Assembly: GCA_947468275.1 (NCBI GenBank)
Contig: CANIKO010000003.1
Location: 93,193-157,192 of the forward strand
Origin: Bacteroidota bacterium
GTDB lineage: Bacteria > Bacteroidota > Bacteroidia > NS11-12g > UBA9320
Direction: 5' to 3'
Length of the DNA stretch: 64,000 bases
The position numbers were made by a program, and so were the translations under genes. Below the pieces are notes generated by a model. That model was given only the letters and a program-made list of their open reading frames with translations. It was not told the DNA's origin and did not search any database. Positions within the stretch are counted from its first letter, which is position 1. The number at the start of each line of letters is the position of its first letter. Of this stretch, positions 37,083 to 46,157 are shown piece by piece.

Positions 37083-37723
37083 ACATAAAAAAAATACTGC
37101 AAATATCAATTTTAGGGATTTTATTATTCCCAGTCACATCAGCTTTGGCTCAGACTCCTAAAAAAGATGAAGGTTATATACAGTTTACCGGAATGGTATT
37201 AAGTGCTGATAGTTTGCAGCCTCTTTCGTATACAGTAATCGTAATTCCAGGTACACGGCGTGGGACGGTTACCGATTATAATGGTTATTTTACTATTGTG
37301 GCCAAACGGGGCGAAAAATTGGTTTTTGAATTATTGGGTTATATGCGGTCTGAATTTTTAATTCCAGATAGTATTACAGGTTATAAATATTCAATGGTTA
37401 AACTTTTAGCTCCGGATACAATGTTTTTACCTGAAATTGTCATTAGTCCGTTGCCCGACCGACAATTATTTGATCAATATTTTGTGAAAACTGATATTGC
37501 AGATAGCGATCTGGATAGAGCCCGTGATAACTTAGAACGACAGGCATTGCGTGATGAATTACTAAGTATGGATGGACAGGAAAATCAACATTATTATATG
37601 CAAAAACAGGTTCAAAAGTTTTATTATGCTGGACAGATGCAACCAATGAATCTGCTTAGTCCCATAGCCTGGAGTGAATTTATTAAGGCTTGGAAACGCG
37701 GTGATTTTAAAAAGAAAAACTAA
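37079..37723 (+). CDS. Secreted protein with carboxypeptidase-like domain
   Basis: 214 residues from the ATG that overlaps the chrA stop (ATGA); a longer upstream frame runs inside chrA and is rejected. Signal peptide ends SALAQ (about residue 26). Residues about 34-125 form a carboxypeptidase-like regulatory (transthyretin-like) domain: FTGMVLSADSLQPLSYTVIV, GTVTDYNGYFTIV. The remaining ~90 residues are helical and charged, without a receptor barrel, so it is a stand-alone domain protein of the periplasm or surface. Confidence 0.8.
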   Translation: MNIKKILQISILGILLFPVTSALAQTPKKDEGYIQFTGMVLSADSLQPLSYTVIVIPGTRRGTVTDYNGYFTIVAKRGEKLVFELLGYMRSEFLIPDSITGYKYSMVKLLAPDTMFLPEIVISPLPDRQLFDQYFVKTDIADSDLDRARDNLERQALRDELLSMDGQENQHYYMQKQVQKFYYAGQMQPMNLLSPIAWSEFIKAWKRGDFKKKN

Positions 37724-37763
37724 TCTTCCTTTGCAATTGCTTTGAAGCAATGGCAAGAAATGA

Positions 37764-39278
37764 ATGAAAAGAATCCTTGCATTTATAATATTCTTAGGTT
37801 GGGGCTTAATGGCTGTTTATGCCATACTCCATCATGAAATTTGGCGTGATGAAATGCGAGCATTATCCATCGCTATTCAAACACCAAGTTTTTTTCAATT
37901 ACCAAATTATTTAGTAAACGAAGGCCATCCAATACTTTGGTACTTTTTATTAAAGCTAGGGTATTCTATTTTTCACACTACTTCTATTTTGCCCACTTTA
38001 AGTTTACTTTTTGCTGTAGGTGTTGCGAGTTTGCTTTTATTCCGTTCCCCCTTTCCATTGATTTTTTCGGGCTTAATTATTTTTGGTAATTGGGGATTAT
38101 ATGAATATGGGATTAACTGCCGCAACTATGGAGTTGCTGCTTATTTTATGTTGCTATTTGCTGATTTTTATACCCGAAAACCGGATAAAGTTATTCTCCA
38201 TTTTATATTGCTTGCCATTGCAGCCCAAGCTAATGTGTATGCCGCTATGATGGCAATGTTACTGGCTTCATGGATGGTTTTTGATACTTATTTTAAAGGT
38301 GGAAACCTTAAAAAATCTTTACTTGGCTTTGCCATAATGATAGTCTCATTTTTGTTTGTGGTGTATGTTACCTTGCCTAGCAGTGATAGTTTAGTAATAA
38401 CCAATGACCATCAAAATTATGGGCACTTTTTATTCAATCTTTTGGAGGTTGGTAATGGTTTTCCTGAACTTATTTATGGATGGTTTCCGGGCAATTATAA
38501 TTTTATATCCATCATTTTATGGCTAAGTCTTTTGGTTTTTATTCCCAAACCTAAAGTTCTTATTTTATTAATAATTTCTTTAGAAGTGATGAGTTTCTTC
38601 TCGCTCTATTTTAGAATGAATTTTTTGCAGCATCAGGGAATGTGGATTTATACATACATCACTTTGCTGTGGATAAATTATAAAGATATTAGTGGTTTTT
38701 GGGTTTCAAAAATTTGGTTTAAATATATAAGTTATTCAGGAGTGTTGGCGTTTTCCTTCATTTTATATACCAATTTTATCAAGGGAAAAGATTCCTATAA
38801 TTATGATTTGAATGGATTGCGAAGCGATAGTAAAGATGCCGGAAAATGGTTTGCCTCAAATATTAAGCCGAAGGATGTAGTGATTTCGGAACCCGATTAC
38901 ATGATGGAATCTGCGGTATATTATCATTACCAACCGTTTTATCTGCCCCGCGAAAAAGTGTTTAATACCTATACCCATTTTACAAATGCCAATGCTGAAG
39001 TAATGAGTCTGAAAACCTTGAATCATATAGCTGACAGTTTTAGTGCCACAGGTAAAACAACCTATTTGGTATTGGGTAAAAATTTTACCCGCGATACTAT
39101 TTACCGCTATTCCTACCATAAGCAATACATTGTAGATTCAGCTTCTTTGGCTGGTTTAAAAACCAATTATCAGTTGATGGATTCGTTTAACAATAATTGG
39201 TTTTGCGATGAGCATTATTTTATTTTTAAAAGAAAACCTATAATTGCCACAAAAGCACCAAGTCACGAAAAGCAATAA
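37764..39278 (+). CDS. GT39-like membrane glycosyltransferase
   Basis: 504 residues, GT-C fold. An N-terminal membrane segment, then EIWRDEMRAL (the acidic D-E motif of the first extracytoplasmic loop) and EGHPILWYFLLK (the following H-P), both typical of GT39/ArnT-like enzymes that use polyprenyl-phosphate sugars; about ten membrane segments and a ~180-residue C-terminal extracytoplasmic domain. Donor and acceptor unknown. Forms an operon with hutI, whose start follows the stop by four bases. Confidence 0.75.
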   Translation: MKRILAFIIFLGWGLMAVYAILHHEIWRDEMRALSIAIQTPSFFQLPNYLVNEGHPILWYFLLKLGYSIFHTTSILPTLSLLFAVGVASLLLFRSPFPLIFSGLIIFGNWGLYEYGINCRNYGVAAYFMLLFADFYTRKPDKVILHFILLAIAAQANVYAAMMAMLLASWMVFDTYFKGGNLKKSLLGFAIMIVSFLFVVYVTLPSSDSLVITNDHQNYGHFLFNLLEVGNGFPELIYGWFPGNYNFISIILWLSLLVFIPKPKVLILLIISLEVMSFFSLYFRMNFLQHQGMWIYTYITLLWINYKDISGFWVSKIWFKYISYSGVLAFSFILYTNFIKGKDSYNYDLNGLRSDSKDAGKWFASNIKPKDVVISEPDYMMESAVYYHYQPFYLPREKVFNTYTHFTNANAEVMSLKTLNHIADSFSATGKTTYLVLGKNFTRDTIYRYSYHKQYIVDSASLAGLKTNYQLMDSFNNNWFCDEHYFIFKRKPIIATKAPSHEKQ

Positions 39279-39282
39279 ACAA

Positions 39283-40509
39283 ATGCCACAAAAGCATCTC
39301 TATTCCAATATAAAATCTATTAATGGAATCACAACCAACCGCCCCAAGTTTAAGGCAGGTAAGGATATGGCTGATTTTAAAAGCATAGATAATGCCTGGC
39401 TTTTAGTGGCTGAAAACGGAACCATTGAAAACTTTGGAGAAATGCAAGCAGTGCCTGAATTTTCAGGGCCTGTGACCAATTGTTCAGGAAAATTAATTCT
39501 TCCTTGCTTTGTGGATAGCCACACCCACTTAATCCATGCAGGTAGCCGCGAAAATGAATTTGTTGACCGCATCAAAGGATTAACCTATGAACAAATAGCC
39601 CAGCGTGGCGGCGGAATTTTAAACTCAGCAGCCAAGCTAAATCAGGCTACGGAAAACGAATTGTTCGAATCTGCTTTTGAAAGATTGAACCAAGCTATAG
39701 CCTTGGGAACAGGAGCCATAGAAGTGAAAAGCGGTTATGGATTATCGCTTGAAAACGAATTGAAAATGTTGCGAGTAGCTAATCGCCTGAAATCGGTTTC
39801 ACCCATTCCTGTTAAGATTACGTTTTTGGGAGCTCATGCTTTGCCTATAGAATATAAAAAAGAGCCTGAAAAATATATCGACCTAATTGTAAACGAAATG
39901 ATTCCGGCTATAGGAGCTGAAAAGCTAGCGGATTATATGGATGTTTTTTGCGAAACCAATTATTTTTCGGTAGCTCAAATGGAACGCCTGTTGGATGCCG
40001 GTTGGAAACATAATTTAAAGCCCAAAGTGCATGTCAACCAGTTTAATAGCATAGGTGCGGTGCAATCTGCTATTGATAAAAATGCCATTTCGGTAGACCA
40101 TTTGGAAGTGATGACAGACGACGATTTTAAAGCGTTGAAAAATTTAGAAACATTTCCTGTGGCGGTTCCGGCCTGTTCGTTTTTTATAAAAATACCTTAT
40201 GCTCCGGTTCGTAAAATGATAGATTTGGGATTGCCGGTAACTCTTGCCACCGATTACAATCCTGGCAGCAGCCCGTGTTTGAGCATGCCGTTTGTAGTTT
40301 CATTGGCGTGTATTAAAATGAACCTATTGCCCGAAGAAGCTTTTAATGCAGCCACCCTTAACGGTGCCGCTGCTCTTGAACTTCAGGCCGATTACGGAAG
40401 TATTGAAATTGGTAAAAAAGCCCATTTCATCATCACCAAACCAGTTTCAGGTTTAAACTTTTTGCCTTATAGTTTTGCGGAGAATTGGGTGGAGAAGGTG
40501 GTGGTTTAG
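39283..40509 (+). CDS. hutI: Imidazolonepropionase
   Basis: 408 residues from ATG 39283. Third enzyme of histidine degradation: hydrolyses 4-imidazolone-5-propanoate to N-formimidoylglutamate. Amidohydrolase motifs: PCFVDSHTHLIHAGSRENEF (HxH), FLGAHALP, HVNQFNSIGAVQ, SVDHLEVM and LATDYNPGSSPC. A longer frame begins at TTG 39244 inside the glycosyltransferase; it is unlikely. A 13-bp direct repeat (TGCCACAAAAGCA, 39245 and 39284) spans the start. hutH and hutU are not present in the window, so this copy is separate from a hut operon. Confidence 0.93.
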   Translation: MPQKHLYSNIKSINGITTNRPKFKAGKDMADFKSIDNAWLLVAENGTIENFGEMQAVPEFSGPVTNCSGKLILPCFVDSHTHLIHAGSRENEFVDRIKGLTYEQIAQRGGGILNSAAKLNQATENELFESAFERLNQAIALGTGAIEVKSGYGLSLENELKMLRVANRLKSVSPIPVKITFLGAHALPIEYKKEPEKYIDLIVNEMIPAIGAEKLADYMDVFCETNYFSVAQMERLLDAGWKHNLKPKVHVNQFNSIGAVQSAIDKNAISVDHLEVMTDDDFKALKNLETFPVAVPACSFFIKIPYAPVRKMIDLGLPVTLATDYNPGSSPCLSMPFVVSLACIKMNLLPEEAFNAATLNGAAALELQADYGSIEIGKKAHFIITKPVSGLNFLPYSFAENWVEKVVV

Positions 40510-40651
40510 ATAATTGTTAATTTATGTCTGCGAAAAAAAAATTACTTCCCATCTTTTCATAATTAATTCATCAAACCATTGGTTTTTTTTAAATATTTAG
40601 TAAATCTAATTTACCAACCCATTTAATTCCTCTTCCCTCCCTTCTATTATC

Positions 40652-40659
40652 TACCTTTG
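40652..40659 (+). promoter_or_regulatory. -7 promoter box of the second helicase gene
   Basis: TACCTTTG, perfect TAnnTTTG, with four bases before the ATG at 40664; predicts a transcript that starts on the ATG. Confidence 0.55.
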
Positions 40660-40663
40660 CCAC

Positions 40664-41977
40664 ATGGTTGGCATAAACAAGGATGAAAAAGCTATTTTAA
40701 ATAAGTTAGGTATAACAGCATTAAACCCCATGCAGGAAAGTGCCCATAAAGCTATCACATCCTATGCGGAGGTGGTATTGCTTTCGCCTACTGGTACCGG
40801 TAAAACTCTGGCTTTTTTACTCCCCATTATTGCCCAACTAAATCCCGACTTGAAAGGTATTCAGTTGTTGATACTCGTTCCTTCCCGTGAGCTTGCTATT
40901 CAAATAGAACAAGTGGTAAGAGAAATGGGCAGCGGATATAAAGCCAACGCCGTTTACGGTGGCAAAGCAGGTTCTAAAGATCGTGAAGATTTAAAACACC
41001 CGCCGACTATATTAATTGGTACCCCCGGTCGGGTGGCCGATCATATACGAAGAGAAACCATTGATGTGAGTGAGATTAAAACCTTGGTATTGGATGAGTA
41101 TGACAAATCACTGGAAATAGGTTTTGCGGCTGAGATGGAAGAAGTTTTACATGCATTACCTAATGTGAAAAAGAAGGTATTGACTTCTGCCACCCAAAAG
41201 GTAAAGATTCCACCGTTTGTAGGACTGAGCAATATAAAACATCTCAACTTTATCAAGGACATTGAAATACCGCTAGTATTGAAAACTGTGGTTTCACCGA
41301 ACGAGGATAAACTGGAAACCTTGGTTCAATTGCTGAAACACATTGGTAAAAAAAGCGGTATTGTATTTTGTAATTTAAAAGATACTATACAAAAGGTAAG
41401 TGATTATTTAACCGAAAATAAAATTGATTCCGTAAGTTTTTATGGCGGCTTGGAACAAATAGACAGGGAACGGGCGCTTATTAAATTCAGAAATGGAACT
41501 AGCCGGTTATTAATTGCTACCGATTTGGCTGCCAGAGGCATTGACGTTCCCGAAATGGATTTTATCATCCATTTTGAGCTACCAATAAGACCGGATGAGT
41601 TTGTGCACCGAAACGGGCGAACGGCTAGAATGAACAGTGCAGGAACGGCCTATATACTTAAATGGGAAAACGAAGAGTTGCCTGTTTTTATAAAAGGGGC
41701 AGATGTTCTTAAGTTAAAGAACACCAAGGACGATTTAACAAACGATTGGCAAACCCTCTATATATCTGCCGGCAGGAAGGATAAAATATCAAAAGGAGAC
41801 ATTGCTGGTTTGTTTATAAAGCAAGGTAATTTAAAAATGGATGAACTAGGTATGATTGAATTAAAACAGGATTGCACCTATGTATCGGTGCCCCGTTCAA
41901 AATCAAAATTTCTTATTTTTCAATTGAACAACACTCGATTAAAAAAGGTAAAAGTAAGAATTAGTCTTTTGGTTTAA
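40664..41977 (+). CDS. DEAD-box-like helicase with motif II DEYD, DbpA-type
   Basis: 437 residues. Motifs: SPTGTGKT 41-48, PSRELA, GTPGR, motif II as DEYD 144-147 in place of DEAD, SAT 175-177, TDLAARGID, HRNGRTAR. The walker B acid pair D144-E145 is kept; A to Y and the final D retained. A C-terminal DbpA-like RNA-binding region (about 365-437) follows, so the role is probably late 50S ribosome assembly. Promoter box four bases before the ATG. Confidence 0.88.
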   Translation: MVGINKDEKAILNKLGITALNPMQESAHKAITSYAEVVLLSPTGTGKTLAFLLPIIAQLNPDLKGIQLLILVPSRELAIQIEQVVREMGSGYKANAVYGGKAGSKDREDLKHPPTILIGTPGRVADHIRRETIDVSEIKTLVLDEYDKSLEIGFAAEMEEVLHALPNVKKKVLTSATQKVKIPPFVGLSNIKHLNFIKDIEIPLVLKTVVSPNEDKLETLVQLLKHIGKKSGIVFCNLKDTIQKVSDYLTENKIDSVSFYGGLEQIDRERALIKFRNGTSRLLIATDLAARGIDVPEMDFIIHFELPIRPDEFVHRNGRTARMNSAGTAYILKWENEELPVFIKGADVLKLKNTKDDLTNDWQTLYISAGRKDKISKGDIAGLFIKQGNLKMDELGMIELKQDCTYVSVPRSKSKFLIFQLNNTRLKKVKVRISLLV

Positions 41978-41981
41978 TTTT

Positions 41982-42048
41982 GATTTGTACTTCTCCCGAT
42001 AGGAGGAATCTGTTTTTATGAGATCCCTCTTGCCTCGACATGACAAAT
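41982..42048. repeat. MITE-like intergenic repeat, copy 1
   Basis: Contains CGATAGGAGGAATCT (41997-42011) and ends with CCTCGACATGACA (42032-42044). Ends are roughly inverted. It is a diverged member of the common TCATTCCGACGAAGGAGGAATCT-type short repeats found in many Bacteroidota genomes. Non-coding. Confidence 0.55.
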
Positions 42049-42076
42049 TATAATAGCAAACCCATGGAGCGAATTA

Positions 42077-42140
42077 TCATTCCGACGATAGGAGGAATCT
42101 TAATTCAGATCAAAGAGACACCTTTTCACTCGGCATGACT
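42077..42140. repeat. MITE-like intergenic repeat, copy 2
   Basis: Starts TCATTCCGACGATAGGAGGA, with the shared 15-mer at 42086-42100, and ends CACTCGGCATGACT. TCATTCCGA and TCGGCATGA are imperfect terminal inverted repeats. 89 bases separate the shared 15-mers of copies 1 and 2, so the two lie head to tail. Confidence 0.6.
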
Positions 42141-42196
42141 ACCTATGCACTCTTTTCCTAATAAAATCTTACCTCTAAACAAAAGTTCAAAAAACT

Positions 42197-42204
42197 TATT
42201 TTTG
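42197..42204 (+). promoter_or_regulatory. -7 promoter box of the GT2 gene
   Basis: TATTTTTG, perfect TAnnTTTG, four bases before the ATG at 42209. Confidence 0.55.
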
Positions 42205-42208
42205 CCGA

Positions 42209-42955
42209 ATGATAAATGGCAAAAAGGTAGTGGTGGTTTTACCAGCATATAATGCTGCTCTTACCCTAAAACAAACTTATGACGAAATTCCTTTTGATAT
42301 AGTAGATGATGTAGTGTTGGTAGATGATGCCAGTAAAGATAATACAGTGGAAATGGCCAATCAAATTGGCATCCAACATGTCATTAAACATGAAAAAAAT
42401 AGAGGTTATGGCGGAAATCAAAAATCTTGCTACACCAAGGCCCTGGAATTAGGAGCTGATATTATTATTATGCTTCATCCCGATTATCAATACACTCCTA
42501 AACTTATTGCCCCCATTGCAGGGATTTTAGCTAACGATTTATATCCAGCAGTTTATGGTTCTCGTATTTTGGGTAAAGGGGCCTTGAAAGGCGGCATGCC
42601 AATTTATAAATACATTGCCAACAGATGCCTTACATTGTTTCAAAATGTTTTAATCAATCAAAAGCTTTCGGAGTATCACACAGGATATAGGGCGTTTAGC
42701 AAAGAAATTTTTAGCAAAATAGATATTGAATCAAATTCAGACGATTTTATTTTTGATAATCAAATGACAGCTCAGGTGTTTATGGCTGGATTTGAAATAG
42801 GCGAGGTAACTTGCCCAACGAAATATTTTGAAGAAGCATCTTCTATAAATTTCAAACGCAGTTCCATATATGGATTAGGTGTGTTATGGGTTTCTATTCA
42901 ATACCGTTTGCAAAAATGGGGCTTAGGAAAGTTTAAAATATTTCAATCCATCTAG
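42209..42955 (+). CDS. Glycosyltransferase family 2
   Basis: 248 residues, GT-A fold. VVVVLPAYNAALTLKQTYDEI opens the nucleotide-sugar domain; VLVDDASKDNT carries the first acidic motif and IIMLHPDYQYTP the DxD-like region. The size and YKYIANRCLTLFQNVLINQK segment resemble dolichyl/undecaprenyl-phosphate sugar synthases without the C-terminal membrane part. Donor sugar unknown. A VIT1/CCC1 gene follows after 26 bases, probably in the same transcript. Confidence 0.85.
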   Translation: MINGKKVVVVLPAYNAALTLKQTYDEIPFDIVDDVVLVDDASKDNTVEMANQIGIQHVIKHEKNRGYGGNQKSCYTKALELGADIIIMLHPDYQYTPKLIAPIAGILANDLYPAVYGSRILGKGALKGGMPIYKYIANRCLTLFQNVLINQKLSEYHTGYRAFSKEIFSKIDIESNSDDFIFDNQMTAQVFMAGFEIGEVTCPTKYFEEASSINFKRSSIYGLGVLWVSIQYRLQKWGLGKFKIFQSI

Positions 42956-42981
42956 ATATTTACAAACTCAACTATCAATTA

Positions 42982-43662
42982 ATGGAACAACATCAAACAG
43001 GTTCAGAATCGATACAAGATATGGTAATTGGCATGAGCGACGGTTTAACCGTTCCTTTTGCCTTAGCCGCAGGACTAAGCGGCGCTGTGGCGTCTTCTGG
43101 CATTATACTAACTGCGGGAGTAGCCGAAATAATTGCCGGCAGTATAGCTATGGGTTTGGGAGGGTATTTGGCCGGAACGGCTGAAGTAAACCATTACAAC
43201 GCTGAACTAAAACGTGAATTTGAAGAAGTGGAATTATATCCTGAAAAGGAAAAACAAGAGGTAAGGGATGTTTTCAAAGATTATGGATTAAGTGCGCATT
43301 TGCAAAATGAAATTGCGGATGAACTGGCCAAGGATAAAAAGAAATGGGTTGAGTTTATGATGCGGTTTGAACTCGATTTAAATACTCCCGACCCTAGAAG
43401 ACCTTTAAAAAGTGGTGCAACAATAGCGATAGCATATATTGTTGGTGGAGCTATTCCGATGTTACCTTACGTCTTTACCGAAGACTCTCAAACGGGACTT
43501 AAATTTTCTGCACTTTTAACCCTAATTGCATTATTTGTTTTTGGGATTTTTAAAAGCAAAGTTACAGGTCAACCTATTTTTACAGGTGCGCTTAAAGTTA
43601 TGTTTATTGGTGCCTTAGCAGCAACTGCTGCCTATAGTATTGCAAAAATGATGGGGGTTTAG
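42982..43662 (+). CDS. VIT1/CCC1 family metal transporter
   Basis: 226 residues with five membrane segments. MVIGMSDGLTVPFALAAGLSG is the signature start of the CCC1/VIT1 family; the cytoplasmic loop between TM2 and TM3 is rich in Glu and Lys and includes ELYPEKEKQEVRDVF, the metal-binding region of VIT-like proteins. In plants and yeast these carry Fe(II)/Mn(II) into vacuoles; bacterial members likely export them. An unusual partner for a GT2 gene, so the pairing may be incidental. Confidence 0.9.
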   Translation: MEQHQTGSESIQDMVIGMSDGLTVPFALAAGLSGAVASSGIILTAGVAEIIAGSIAMGLGGYLAGTAEVNHYNAELKREFEEVELYPEKEKQEVRDVFKDYGLSAHLQNEIADELAKDKKKWVEFMMRFELDLNTPDPRRPLKSGATIAIAYIVGGAIPMLPYVFTEDSQTGLKFSALLTLIALFVFGIFKSKVTGQPIFTGALKVMFIGALAATAAYSIAKMMGV

Positions 43663-43688
43663 ATATAAATAAAAAGTGTATTTAAAAC

Positions 43689-44546
43689 TTATTTGTCTTT
43701 TTTGATAAAAGTTTTTTTAAACCCAAATGACAACGTAAAATAGGAATCTTTCTTTCCTGAATTGCCTCTTTTACCGCCGTTTACATGTTTATCGCCAATA
43801 GTTCTATCTGCTAATGCGGCTGATTCTTGACCGTAATTTGCAGCCAAAGATGCATTGTCATAATATACAGTACTTACGTCATCCAAGTAATCCGTAAAAC
43901 ATTTTCGGTTAGTTAATTCAAAAAACATAGCCATCTTTTCATTAATATCCTTGCTGGCTCCTATTCCATAGGGTATAACTAATGATATTTTAGAATATTC
44001 TTTGGCCCCGTTGCTTAATCCTTGTCCTTCAGTTGACAATTTTTTAAGAGAATAATTTTTGCCGTTATACTCAGCTTTGGGGTTAAAGTAAATAAAACCT
44101 GTCCCTAATGTTAGGTAAAATCTAATATTTTTCTTTCCAGACAATTTCTGTATAATGATTTTTTTATTGCTCGTGAAATTGTACTTGATGGTAGGGGCAA
44201 ATTCAATAATACTTGAATTGACTGATAAGTTCCTTAACCTTCTGTATTTTTCGTTGGTGAACTGGTCGTTAGCATTTAAGTAAATGTAACTAAGGTTTGT
44301 GCGGTATTCAAAATGCTCGGTACCTATCCAGTCCAAAGAAAGTGAACCCGAACCGCGAATGGATTTATAATCAAAATCCTTGATAAAATTAGTGCCTTTA
44401 CCATCGGCACCTCCCAAATCTCCTAACATTGAACTACTACCTAATCCAACTTGATAAGAACCCATATTTAAGAATGATTGAGCATTAGTTTGTGCTCCTG
44501 AAATTATTACCCAAAGTAAGAGTGTTTTTATTGTTAATAAGCGCAT
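43689..44546 (-). CDS. Outer-membrane beta-barrel protein, DUF6089-like
   Basis: 285 residues from ATG 44546; a longer frame to 44600 is rejected because a -7 promoter box lies inside it. Signal peptide ends TNAQS. GSYQVGLGSSSMLGDLGGADG and strands with alternating aromatic residues, ending in a barrel-like FTLSFGFKKTF, resemble the DUF6089 family of Bacteroidota outer-membrane proteins with 10-14 strands. Function unknown. Convergent with the VIT gene. Confidence 0.72.
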   Translation of the reverse strand: MRLLTIKTLLLWVIISGAQTNAQSFLNMGSYQVGLGSSSMLGDLGGADGKGTNFIKDFDYKSIRGSGSLSLDWIGTEHFEYRTNLSYIYLNANDQFTNEKYRRLRNLSVNSSIIEFAPTIKYNFTSNKKIIIQKLSGKKNIRFYLTLGTGFIYFNPKAEYNGKNYSLKKLSTEGQGLSNGAKEYSKISLVIPYGIGASKDINEKMAMFFELTNRKCFTDYLDDVSTVYYDNASLAANYGQESAALADRTIGDKHVNGGKRGNSGKKDSYFTLSFGFKKTFIKKDK

Positions 44547-44569
44547 TATGTAAAATAACGTAATTTCCG

Positions 44570-44577
44570 CAAAATTA
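44570..44577 (-). promoter_or_regulatory. -7 promoter box deciding the DUF6089-like start
   Basis: Minus-strand TAATTTTG, perfect TAnnTTTG, 23 bases before ATG 44546. It lies downstream of the longer candidate start at 44600, so that start could not be on this transcript. Confidence 0.55.
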
Positions 44578-44654
44578 CTATTATTATTTTTTATTTGCAA
44601 GGTAGAGTTGATAATTAGGGCCTGTGAATTTTAATTAGCGTCGCTATATGATGC

Positions 44655-44695
44655 TAAAAAAAACAGGCAGCCATATTATGACTGCCTGTTTTTTG
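44655..44695. terminator. Bidirectional-type terminator next to ahcY
   Basis: 13-bp perfect arms: AAAAAACAGGCAG (44658-44670) and CTGCCTGTTTTTT (44682-44694) with an 11-base loop. It follows the ahcY stop (minus strand) and carries T-runs on both strands, so it can end ahcY and isolate it from the genes to its left. Confidence 0.85.
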
Positions 44696-44712
44696 AAAAG
44701 TTATATTGAAAA

Positions 44713-46026
44713 TTAATATCTGTACATATCAGATTTGTAAGGTCCATTAACATCTACACCAATATAATTGGCTTGCTCTGTTGTTAAGGTTGTTAGCTCT
44801 ACACCAACATGTGCAAGATGCAATCTCGCTACTTTTTCATCTAGATGCTTAGGTAAGACATACACGTTATTTTCATAATTTGTATGATTGTTCCAAAGTT
44901 CTAATTGCGCCAAAACTTGATTTGTGAATGAATTTGACATCACAAAAGATGGATGCCCCATAGCCACACCTAAGTTTACCAAACGACCTTCGGCTAACAC
45001 CATGATGTCTTTTCCATCTATATTATAAACATCTACTTGCGGTTTTACTGTATACATTGTATTGCCATAGTTTGAATTTAACCAAGCCATGTCTATCTCA
45101 TTGTCAAAATGCCCAATATTACAAACAACCGCTTTGTCGCGCATCATTTTAAAATGTTCAGGTCTTACGATATTGCAATTACCCGTGGCAGTAACAATAA
45201 TATTGCATTCAGGTATTGCGTTTTCAAGTGTTTTAACTTCATATCCATCCATTGAGGCTTGTAAAGCACAAATCGGGTCAATTTCAGTTACCATAACACG
45301 AACTCCGTTATTACGCATACTGTCAGCACTTCCTTTCCCAACATCGCCATAACCGCAAACTACACCAACTTTACCTGCAAGCATTAAGTCGGTTCCACGA
45401 CGTATAGCGTCCACCAATGATTCTTTACAACCATATTTATTATCAAATTTAGATTTGGTTACTGAATCATTTACGTTGATAGCCGGCATTACTAATGTGC
45501 CGTTCTTCATTCTTTCATATAACCTGTGAACACCAGTAGTTGTTTCTTCGCTAAGTCCTTTAATTCCTGCTGTCATTTCAGGGTATTTGTCGAAAACTAA
45601 ATTGGTAAGGTCGCCGCCATCATCCAAAATCATATTTAATGGTTGGCCATTTTTAAAAGCAAATAAAGTTTGCTCAATACACCAATCAAATTCTTCATTA
45701 TTCATTCCTTTCCAAGCAAACACAGGGATACCTTCAGCTGCAATTGCGGCGGCGGCATGGTCTTGGGTGGAAAAAATATTACAAGAAGACCAGGTAACAT
45801 CAGCACCTAATTCTTTTAGTGTTTCAATAAGAACAGCTGTTTGGATGGTCATGTGAAGACAGCCTGCAATGTTCGCTCCTTTTAATGGTTTTTGAGTGCC
45901 ATATTCTTTACGAAGACTCATTAAACCCGGCATTTCAGCTTCCGCTAGTTTAATTTCTTTACGGCCCCATTCGGCCAAATTGATGTCTTTTACTTTGTAC
46001 TTCAAGGTTGTTGTTTGTGTTGTCAT
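44713..46026 (-). CDS. ahcY: Adenosylhomocysteinase
   Basis: 437 residues from ATG 46026. A longer frame starting with TTG at 46041 is excluded because that TTG is part of the promoter box. Splits S-adenosylhomocysteine into adenosine and homocysteine, using NAD. Seen: [29 protein letters not shown] (NAD-binding), [28 protein letters not shown] block and the C-terminal YKSDMYRY. The terminal Tyr and preceding Lys are those that close the NAD site in family members. Single-gene unit. Confidence 0.96.
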   Translation of the reverse strand: MTTQTTTLKYKVKDINLAEWGRKEIKLAEAEMPGLMSLRKEYGTQKPLKGANIAGCLHMTIQTAVLIETLKELGADVTWSSCNIFSTQDHAAAAIAAEGIPVFAWKGMNNEEFDWCIEQTLFAFKNGQPLNMILDDGGDLTNLVFDKYPEMTAGIKGLSEETTTGVHRLYERMKNGTLVMPAINVNDSVTKSKFDNKYGCKESLVDAIRRGTDLMLAGKVGVVCGYGDVGKGSADSMRNNGVRVMVTEIDPICALQASMDGYEVKTLENAIPECNIIVTATGNCNIVRPEHFKMMRDKAVVCNIGHFDNEIDMAWLNSNYGNTMYTVKPQVDVYNIDGKDIMVLAEGRLVNLGVAMGHPSFVMSNSFTNQVLAQLELWNNHTNYENNVYVLPKHLDEKVARLHLAHVGVELTTLTTEQANYIGVDVNGPYKSDMYRY

Positions 46027-46038
46027 TTTAATTGGGTG

Positions 46039-46046
46039 CAAAAATA
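46039..46046 (-). promoter_or_regulatory. -7 promoter box deciding the ahcY start
   Basis: Minus-strand TATTTTTG, perfect TAnnTTTG, 12 bases before ATG 46026. It overlaps the alternative upstream TTG start, ruling it out. Confidence 0.55.
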
Positions 46047-46129
46047 AGTTTTTAAATTTTATTTATAATTAATTGAATCAGACTATTGTAAATACAAACC
46101 TTTTAAAGTTTATTTTGTTTTAATCTTTG

Positions 46130-46137
46130 TAAATTTG
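46130..46137 (+). promoter_or_regulatory. -7 promoter box of the bacilliredoxin gene
   Basis: TAAATTTG, perfect TAnnTTTG, 20 bases before ATG 46158. Confidence 0.5.
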
Positions 46138-46157
46138 CAATAAAAAAAATAGATATT

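Noticed and set aside
44547..44600. Extension of the DUF6089-like gene to 44600
   Set aside because: A perfect -7 box at 44570-44577 lies inside it, and the extension has no signal peptide while the shorter start does.
46027..46041. Longer ahcY starting at TTG 46041
   Set aside because: The TTG overlaps the promoter box and the added residues are not conserved in family members.
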